NCBI GenBank assembly: GCA_014381035.1
Contig: JACMIS010000727.1
Location: forward strand, 1 to 11,447
Reading direction: 5' to 3'
DNA: 11,447 nucleotides
Origin: Armatimonadota bacterium
GTDB taxonomy: Bacteria > Armatimonadota > Armatimonadia > Armatimonadales > Armatimonadaceae
The position numbers and the translations under genes were made by a program. Position 1 is the stretch's first letter. Every line of letters begins with the position of its first letter. The notes beneath the pieces were generated by a model. The model worked only from the letters and a program-made list of their open reading frames with translations. It made no database searches and had not been told where the DNA came from. This document shows positions 6,491-11,447 of the stretch, piece by piece.

Positions 6491-6499
6491 TGCTGTAAA
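6491..6499 (+). promoter_or_regulatory. Candidate extended -10 element of the efflux operon
   Basis: TGC followed by TGTAAA matches the TGn extended -10 pattern, with four of six -10 bases correct. No good -35 box is found 17 bp upstream, which fits an activator-dependent promoter using box B. Transcription would begin near 6506, leaving a leader of about 33 bases. Confidence 0.25.
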
Positions 6500-6538
6500 A
6501 GTGACGGTCAGAAATGATACGCCATAAGGAAACAAAAC

Positions 6539-7699
6539 GTGATGACGCCGAAACAAAAAGCCATTCTATTTTCAGCAACCGCGCTGGTTTCGTTCTTCGC
6601 TGGAACGCTTCCGGTATGCGCGGACACCGTGGTGACGTTCGACCGCGAAACCAGCGGCAGCCTGCGCCCAGAGCGACAACGCCGCGCGAGCGAGGATGGC
6701 GGCGGCAATGATGCTCCACAACCGGCTCCGGCGCGTACCGACCCGAAACAGACCGTAACGGTTCACCTCAAAAACGCACTGGCGCGGGTTGAGTTCCGCC
6801 CGCTCGGTGCCAAACCCGAAACCGCGCCCTCCACTATTCTGCTTTACGACGGCATGGCGCAAAAAGTATATACACTGGATACAGCGGCAAAAACGTACTT
6901 CGTGCAAAACTACAAGGAGGCGGTTGACGGCGAACAGCGACCGAACACGAATGCGAACGAGGGCATGGCAAGTCGCATGACTTTCGCGGGCAGTGTGGAC
7001 GTGAAAGCGGCACGGGCGAATAACGCATTCGTTTCCAAAGAGATTCTTGGAACACAAACACGGCAATACCTCATTTCCGGCAACGTAGACATGAAATTCA
7101 ACACGCCGCAAGGTGCCGTTCCGCAAAACAGCACTCCGCGCGTCGCCGGAGGTTATCCCCGATCCAACACCACGGTTACCGTATTAGACGGGGGACGGCG
7201 CAACCGTCGTTCAGCGGAGCCAGCCGGGCCCGGCGCGGGTCGCACGTTTACTCCACCTTCTATTGCGGTTGATGGCGAAATCTGGTCCACGGATGGCACC
7301 GTGTTATTTACGGCAGGACGGGACACCCCTGTCGCGGCGATTTATCGGCTGATGCTTCCTGATAATGCCGAACCTTTCGCCAACACGCTGACGAAACCGC
7401 TCATAACCCGACTCAAAAACATGAAATCGTTGCCCGGTGAGAGCACCGTCTCGTTCCGTATGAACGCCAACTTCCGTAACAACGGGAACAACACCGATGC
7501 CCCGGCGGAAACCCCTCTGACCACGCATTTAACGATGAAAGAAATGAAAACCGACGCGACTTTAGAGGACGCGCTTTTCGCGATCCCGACAGATTTCAAG
7601 GAAGCGGAACGCCCTGCGGCCACTCTCGGCAGACCGGGCGGTGGTGGACGCGGTCAAGGTGGCGGTAGACGATCTGGAGGCAATCAAGGAAATGAGTAA
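6539..7699 (+). CDS. Secreted DUF4412-like protein with Gly/Arg-rich C-terminal tail
   Basis: The 386-residue protein has a Sec signal peptide (hydrophobic core about 9-24, VCA/D cleavage after residue 28), so it acts in the periplasm or outside. No lipobox is seen. The segment VEFRPLG...STILLYDGMAQKVYTLD...KTYF (about 84-121) and the late segment DATLEDALFAIPTDFKE (339-354) resemble DUF4412-type proteins, in which a substrate-binding beta fold is suspected; the match is weak and by eye. The last ~22 residues are a low-complexity Gly/Arg/Gln tail. Start is GTG 6539 or ATG 6542, adjacent codons; AAGGA at 6526-6530 fits the GTG slightly better. The stop overlaps the adaptor gene by 8 bp. It is the first gene of the operon and may bind the efflux substrate or sense envelope state, but no function is assigned. 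Confidence 0.8.
   Translation: MMTPKQKAILFSATALVSFFAGTLPVCADTVVTFDRETSGSLRPERQRRASEDGGGNDAPQPAPARTDPKQTVTVHLKNALARVEFRPLGAKPETAPSTILLYDGMAQKVYTLDTAAKTYFVQNYKEAVDGEQRPNTNANEGMASRMTFAGSVDVKAARANNAFVSKEILGTQTRQYLISGNVDMKFNTPQGAVPQNSTPRVAGGYPRSNTTVTVLDGGRRNRRSAEPAGPGAGRTFTPPSIAVDGEIWSTDGTVLFTAGRDTPVAAIYRLMLPDNAEPFANTLTKPLITRLKNMKSLPGESTVSFRMNANFRNNGNNTDAPAETPLTTHLTMKEMKTDATLEDALFAIPTDFKEAERPAATLGRPGGGGRGQGGGRRSGGNQGNE
7676..7680 (+). promoter_or_regulatory. Ribosome-binding site supporting the adaptor start at 7692
   Basis: GGAGG lies 11 bases before ATG 7692, inside the upstream gene's Gly-rich tail codons. A longer in-frame GTG start at 7641 would give a 640-residue form, but its added 17 residues precede the basic/TM N-terminus and look like read-through of the upstream gene. 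Confidence 0.5.
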
Positions 7700-9563
7700 T
7701 AGTACGGACACCGCGACGCCGGTCAAAAAACCGGTCCGGCGTAAAAAAAATAACATGGGTGCGATTGTCGCCACAATTCTGGTGATTGCGGCGGTAGGCG
7801 GCGGGTTTGCTTACTCCCGGGCGCGGAGTGCGGCGAGTTCCGAGGCGACGGCTCTGCAATATAAAACCGCCAAAGTTGCCGTCGGCGGTATCAAAAAGAC
7901 TGTTTCGGCAACCGGAACGCTCAAACCGTGGCGCACCGTGGACATCAAATCGCGGGCGGGAGGCGAGGTGAAGGTTCTGGCGGTCGAGGTCGGCAATACG
8001 GTGACAAACGGGCAACTGATCGCCCGGATTGACCCGACCGATTCCATGACTACCTTCCGGCAAGCCGCCGCCGATCTCGACTCCGCCGTTGCTCGAAGAA
8101 GCCAGTCGCAGGAATCGTATCAGTTGCAAACCCAGCAGACCGATATTGCGATCCGCAACGCGGAAGCCGATTTAGCGTCGGTGAAGGCGAGCCGGGTGCA
8201 GGCTGAGGCACGGTTACGCACGGCAACGACACAATCGGCGACCCAACCCGCGTTGACTTCGGCGGCAATCGCGCAATCGAAAGCGTCGTATGATCAGGCG
8301 GTAAAGCAGCGCAAGCAGTTGGACGCGACCAATCCGCAACAGACCGCTTCGGCGAAAGCCGCGTATGATCAGGCGGTCGCGAACCGTGACAACGCCCAAG
8401 CGAACAACAAACGACAGGAATCGCTCGTCGCCAAAGGATTCGTTTCTCAATCCGCCGTGGATCAAGCGCGTGCGACTCTCGCGGTGAACGAGGCGCAGGT
8501 CGGTTCCGCGAAGGCAAGGTTGGACACTATCGCCGACGAACTTTCCGCGAACGTAGATAACGCCGATGCCCGTGTCGCGCAGGCAAAAGCCGCGCTGGAT
8601 GCGGCGCGGCAGAACGCGGTAGCGATCTCGAACCAGCGTAACAGTCTTGCGGAATCGCGAGCCGCTCTCCTGCAAGCCGAGGCGGCGGTGAAACGCTCCG
8701 AGGCGTCTCTCGCTCAGGCGAGAGCGAACGCGGCGAATAACAAGATTCGCCAGTTCGATGTGGTTTCCGCGCAAGCGACCATCGCGCGTTCCGAAGCCAG
8801 TCGGAGCAACGCGCAAACGATCCTGAAACAGACCGAAGTCCGCGCCCCTACCGGCGGCGTTGTCCTGCAGAAGTATGTCGAACAAGGCACGATCATCACG
8901 TCCGGGTTGTCGCTCAACTCTACCGGCACGAGCATCATTCAAATCGGTGACACCGACCGGATGTACGTGGACGTGACGGTGGACGAGACCGACATCGCGA
9001 ATGTAGATGAGGGACAAAAGGTCGAGGTGTCGTTCGAGGCGTATCCCGGCGTGCCGTTCGAGGGTAAGGTCGCCCGAATTGACCCGCAAGCCATTGTCGA
9101 GCAGAACGTTACCAGTGTCCATGTGCGCGTCGAGGTGGATAACTCATCCCCGACGTTCCGTTTGCTGAAACCGGGCATGAACTCTACGTGTGAGTTTGTG
9201 CTGGAAGAGAAAGATAACGTCGTCTCGGTCCCCAATGAAGCGATCCGCGAAGACGATAAAGGCAAGTACGTCGAAACCTCATCGGGCGGCAAGCCGGCGA
9301 AGGAGGATCCCTCCTCGTTGGTCGGGGTGAAAAAGACTCGGGTCGCGGTCGAAACCGGCATGGAAGGCAACGACGGCATCGAAATCGTCTCCGGTTTGAA
9401 AGGCGGCGAAACAATCATCACGCAAACCATCGAACCGGCTCCTCCGACAGCCCCCGGCGGGGCGGTGGGCGGCGGTTCACCGTTCGGGGGCGGTGGCGGA
9501 CGTGGTTTTGGCGGCGGTGGTGGGGGCGGCGGCGGTAGAGGTGGTGGCGGAGGAGGAAGATAA
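7692..9563 (+). CDS. Periplasmic adaptor (membrane fusion) protein, MacA/HlyD type, with very long hairpin and poly-Gly tail
   Basis: The 623-residue adaptor is anchored by one N-terminal TM helix (about 22-41) after a basic RRKK stretch. A first lipoyl half-domain (about 64-115, GTLKPWRTVDIKSRAGGEV) is followed by an Ala/Gln-rich coiled-coil hairpin (about 119-381). The classic tip motif LVAKGFVSQSAVDQAR (245-260) sits almost exactly in its middle. The second lipoyl half starts at VRAPTGGVV (about 383), then a beta-barrel (422-503) and a membrane-proximal domain (504-580). The protein ends in a 35-residue Gly/Arg tail. MacA-type adaptors are usually below 400 residues; the excess is the ~130-residue hairpin arms and the tail. 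Such proteins link an inner-membrane ABC or RND pump to a TolC-like channel. The permease gene follows after 2 bp. An A8 run (7743-7750) lies early in the gene. Confidence 0.9.
   Translation: MSNSTDTATPVKKPVRRKKNNMGAIVATILVIAAVGGGFAYSRARSAASSEATALQYKTAKVAVGGIKKTVSATGTLKPWRTVDIKSRAGGEVKVLAVEVGNTVTNGQLIARIDPTDSMTTFRQAAADLDSAVARRSQSQESYQLQTQQTDIAIRNAEADLASVKASRVQAEARLRTATTQSATQPALTSAAIAQSKASYDQAVKQRKQLDATNPQQTASAKAAYDQAVANRDNAQANNKRQESLVAKGFVSQSAVDQARATLAVNEAQVGSAKARLDTIADELSANVDNADARVAQAKAALDAARQNAVAISNQRNSLAESRAALLQAEAAVKRSEASLAQARANAANNKIRQFDVVSAQATIARSEASRSNAQTILKQTEVRAPTGGVVLQKYVEQGTIITSGLSLNSTGTSIIQIGDTDRMYVDVTVDETDIANVDEGQKVEVSFEAYPGVPFEGKVARIDPQAIVEQNVTSVHVRVEVDNSSPTFRLLKPGMNSTCEFVLEEKDNVVSVPNEAIREDDKGKYVETSSGGKPAKEDPSSLVGVKKTRVAVETGMEGNDGIEIVSGLKGGETIITQTIEPAPPTAPGGAVGGGSPFGGGGGRGFGGGGGGGGGRGGGGGGR
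8287..8377 (+). repeat. 75-bp-spaced direct repeat inside the adaptor hairpin
   Basis: CGTATGATCAGGCGGT occurs exactly at 8287-8302 and 8362-8377, 75 bases (25 codons) apart and in frame. Both copies encode Y-D-Q-A-V within K-A-(S/A)-Y-D-Q-A-V. This suggests the hairpin arm grew by duplication of a coiled-coil unit. Confidence 0.7.
9552..9556 (+). promoter_or_regulatory. Ribosome-binding site of the permease, embedded in the adaptor's Gly codons
   Basis: GGAGG lies nine bases before ATG 9566 and is part of the final GGA glycine codons of the adaptor tail. The low-complexity tail therefore also sets translation of the next gene. Confidence 0.65.
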
Positions 9564-9565
9564 CC

Positions 9566-10876
9566 ATGAGCGCACCCGCAATCACCTCAGACACCGGCAC
9601 GCTTTTCGCCAGTGGCGCGGACGAGGAGGACGATGATGTCCCCTACTCCCCGCCCTGGTGGGGTCCGGCATATGTAACCGTCATCATGTCCCTGCGTGGA
9701 CTGGTCGCCAACAAACTCCGCGCCGCCCTGACCATGCTCGGCGTCATCATCGGCGTCGCCGCCGTGATCGTCGCCATCGCCATCGGGCAAGGCTCCAAAG
9801 CGGCAGTGCAAGCGAGCATCCAACGGCTCGGGACCAATGTTCTTACGGTACGACCGGGCAGCCAGCGGCGGGGCAACATCTCGTTCGGCTCGGGTTCGCG
9901 CTCCACGCTAAAACCTGCCGATGCCGTAGCGATCTTGAAAGGCGCGCCGTCCGTGGGTCGCCTATCACCCGAAGCGAACGGCAACCGGCAGATAAAGTAC
10001 GAAAACAAAAACACCAGCGTTTCGGTGAACGGTACGGGTGAAAACTACCCGCTCATTTCGAATCACGCGATCAAAACAGGGCGTTATTTCGTCGCCAGCG
10101 ACATCAGCGGCTTACGCCGTGTCGCGGTACTGGGCAGCTCGACCGCGAAAGAGTTGTTCGACCGGGCGTCCCCCATCGGAAAAACGATCCGGGTCGGTGA
10201 CAACAATTTCGAAGTCATCGGCGTGTTGAAGGAAAAAGGCGGGGCGGGCTTCCGAAACCCGGACGACGGCATTTATATCCCGTACACGACAGGTCTGCGC
10301 CGCGTTTTTGGGCAACAGAACCTGGGCAGTATCAGCGTTCAGGCACGCTCTTTCGATCTGATGCGCAAAGCACAATCGGAAGTCGAAACGGTCCTGCGCA
10401 AGCAACATAAACTGGAAGGCGACGCGGCGTCGGACTTTATCATCTTTAATCAGGCGGACCTGTCGGAAGCACAGAACGCGCAACAGGACACGTTCGGGTC
10501 GTTGATCACGTACCTCGCGGTCGTTTCACTCGCGGTCGGTGGCATCGGGATCATGAATATCATGCTCGTCTCCGTTACAGAGCGCACCCGCGAGATCGGG
10601 GTTCGCAAAGCCATCGGCGCACGGAAGGCGGATGTTCTGGGACAGTTCCTGTGCGAGTCGTTGTTCCTGTCGCTCGTCGGCGGACTGTTAGGGGTGATCG
10701 TCGGTGTATTGGGATCGAACGCCATCGGTACGGCGAACGGTTGGTTGGTGGTCATATCGCCGACCTCGGTGGTGCTGGCATTCGGCGTGTCGGCGTTCGT
10801 CGGTATATTTTTCGGCTTCTACCCGGCACTGAAAGCAGCAAACCTGCGCCCGATTGAAGCCCTGCGGTATGAGTAA
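9566..10876 (+). CDS. MacB-type ABC transporter permease (FtsX fold), no ATPase domain
   Basis: The 436-residue inner-membrane protein has the MacB/FtsX layout: a ~40-residue acidic cytoplasmic N-terminus (EEDDD), TM1 (53-75), a large periplasmic MacB core (about 77-310), then TM2 (312-336), TM3 (361-386) and TM4 (400-420). Signature segments are TMLGVIIGVAAVIVAIAIG, GGIGIMNIMLVSVTERTREI with GVRKAIGARKADVL (coupling region, about 325-358), and the closing YPALKAANLRPIEALRYE. MacB proteins drive mechanotransmission rather than membrane transport and hand periplasmic substrates to a TolC-like channel through a MacA-like adaptor. E. coli MacB carries its ATPase in the same chain; here the nucleotide-binding domain is absent and no separate ATPase gene lies between adaptor and permease or elsewhere in the window. 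It may be encoded downstream or elsewhere. Confidence 0.92.
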   Translation: MSAPAITSDTGTLFASGADEEDDDVPYSPPWWGPAYVTVIMSLRGLVANKLRAALTMLGVIIGVAAVIVAIAIGQGSKAAVQASIQRLGTNVLTVRPGSQRRGNISFGSGSRSTLKPADAVAILKGAPSVGRLSPEANGNRQIKYENKNTSVSVNGTGENYPLISNHAIKTGRYFVASDISGLRRVAVLGSSTAKELFDRASPIGKTIRVGDNNFEVIGVLKEKGGAGFRNPDDGIYIPYTTGLRRVFGQQNLGSISVQARSFDLMRKAQSEVETVLRKQHKLEGDAASDFIIFNQADLSEAQNAQQDTFGSLITYLAVVSLAVGGIGIMNIMLVSVTERTREIGVRKAIGARKADVLGQFLCESLFLSLVGGLLGVIVGVLGSNAIGTANGWLVVISPTSVVLAFGVSAFVGIFFGFYPALKAANLRPIEALRYE

Positions 10877-10913
10877 ACAAGCTCACGGAAGTTTTGGATT
10901 GAAAGGAAAACGT

Positions 10914-11447
10914 ATGCAAATTATTTCGGCTCCGAAGCGAGCCTCCCGTTTTATTTTTGTCGTTGCGGCAGTTCTCCCGCTACTGCTTTCCCCCCTCGCG
11001 GCAATGGCGCAAGGTCAGGGCGGTGGCGGCGGATTTGACCCGGCGAACATGACCCCGGAGATGCGCGCAAACATCGAAAAGATGCGCAAGTTCCGCGACA
11101 ACAACAAACAGGTCTACGCACTCGGGCAAACCCTCCGTGCCTTCGACGACATGGAAAAAGACCCGAAGACCAAGTTCACCCCCGCTCAGGCGAAGACGAT
11201 CCTTGCCGTGATCAACAAATGGAAGGGCAAGCCGTCCCTGACCAATGACCAGGCGACACAGATCAATAAAGACCTGACCAAACCGCTCACGGTTCCGCAG
11301 ATCAAGAAACTGGCGGCGGCGGCAAACCGACGTGGTGGTTGGGGCGGCGGGGGTGGCGGTGGACGCGGTCCCGGTGGAGGGGGCGGTCAAGGCGGTGGCG
11401 GTAGAATGGGTGGCGGTCAAGGTGGACCGGGAGGGGGTGGCGGCGGA
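10914..11447 (+). CDS. Secreted small helical protein with TxxQ motifs and Gly-rich tail (3' partial)
   Basis: From ATG 10914, with GAAAGGA seven bases upstream, 178 codons remain open to the window end, so the gene is cut. A Sec signal peptide is clear: hydrophobic core about 13-30 and AMA/Q cleavage after residue 32. Residues 41-140 are predicted helical and charged, with three evenly spaced motifs FTPAQ (88-92), LTNDQ (109-113) and LTVPQ (125-129). These recall the LTxxQ motif of Spy/CpxP-type periplasmic chaperones, but overall similarity is not established. From residue 141 the chain is almost pure Gly with Arg, Gln, Pro and Met. The gene follows the permease by 37 bp and is probably cotranscribed. 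It may be an envelope-stress or chaperone-like accessory of the efflux module; function is unassigned. Confidence 0.75.
   Translation, partial: MQIISAPKRASRFIFVVAAVLPLLLSPLAAMAQGQGGGGGFDPANMTPEMRANIEKMRKFRDNNKQVYALGQTLRAFDDMEKDPKTKFTPAQAKTILAVINKWKGKPSLTNDQATQINKDLTKPLTVPQIKKLAAAANRRGGWGGGGGGGRGPGGGGGQGGGGRMGGGQGGPGGGGGG
11335..11447 (+). repeat. Low-complexity Gly-codon repeat (GGN)n at the window end
   Basis: Nearly every codon is GGN. GGCGGTCAAGG occurs at 11382-11392 and again at 11412-11422, a 30-bp period. The 13-mer GGTGGACGCGGTC at 11358-11370 also occurs in the same frame in the first operon gene at 7643-7655. Confidence 0.8.

Noticed and set aside
8214..9122. 302-codon minus-strand frame antisense to the adaptor
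   Set aside because: Arg/Leu-rich shadow of the Ala/Gln-rich coiled coil on the plus strand.
11335..11447. Short repeats at the window end read as CRISPR or a minisatellite element
   Set aside because: The periodicity follows GGN codons in an open frame with a signal peptide; no repeat-spacer structure exists.

Overview
The window reads as accessory chromosome from a GC-rich, diderm (outer-membrane) bacterium. The diderm inference rests on a periplasmic adaptor with a very long alpha-hairpin, several Sec signal peptides and a sensor kinase with a large extracytoplasmic domain. Gene style and the glycine-rich envelope proteins would fit Armatimonadota or a neighbouring phylum, but no marker gene is present and this placement is a guess. 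No tRNA, rRNA, CRISPR, transposase or phage gene was seen.

Left part (1-3908): the first codons of a divergent minus-strand gene, then a plus-strand acyltransferase-3 membrane protein. This converges on, and overlaps by 42 bp, a minus-strand gene encoding RNase H type 1 fused to a ParB/sulfiredoxin-like domain. A divergent 129-bp spacer carrying a long imperfect inverted repeat separates that gene from a plus-strand amidase-signature hydrolase with a complete Lys-Ser-Ser triad.

Middle part (3909-6538): a 246-bp intergenic region, then an OmpR/PhoB-type response regulator and a sensor histidine kinase overlapping by 4 bp, then a structured 156-bp intergenic region. The regions upstream of the regulator gene and of the following operon share a direct repeat TTCA-N7-TTCA (11-bp period, typical of OmpR/PhoB regulators), the 11-mer GATCGGCAACA about 80 bp further upstream, and the octamer CGCCATAA near the start. 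This suggests one regulon, with autoregulation and control of the downstream operon.

Right part (6539 to the end): four tightly packed plus-strand genes. They encode a secreted DUF4412-like protein, a MacA/HlyD-type periplasmic adaptor, a MacB-type FtsX-fold permease without its own ATPase, and a secreted small helical protein with three TxxQ motifs, cut by the window end. Three of the four (secreted protein, adaptor, small protein) end in Gly/Arg-rich low-complexity tails. The likely unit is a two-component-controlled envelope efflux or envelope-stress module. The most noteworthy points are the RNase H-ParB fusion, the shared promoter elements, the operon-wide Gly-rich tails, the oversized adaptor hairpin and the missing ATPase.
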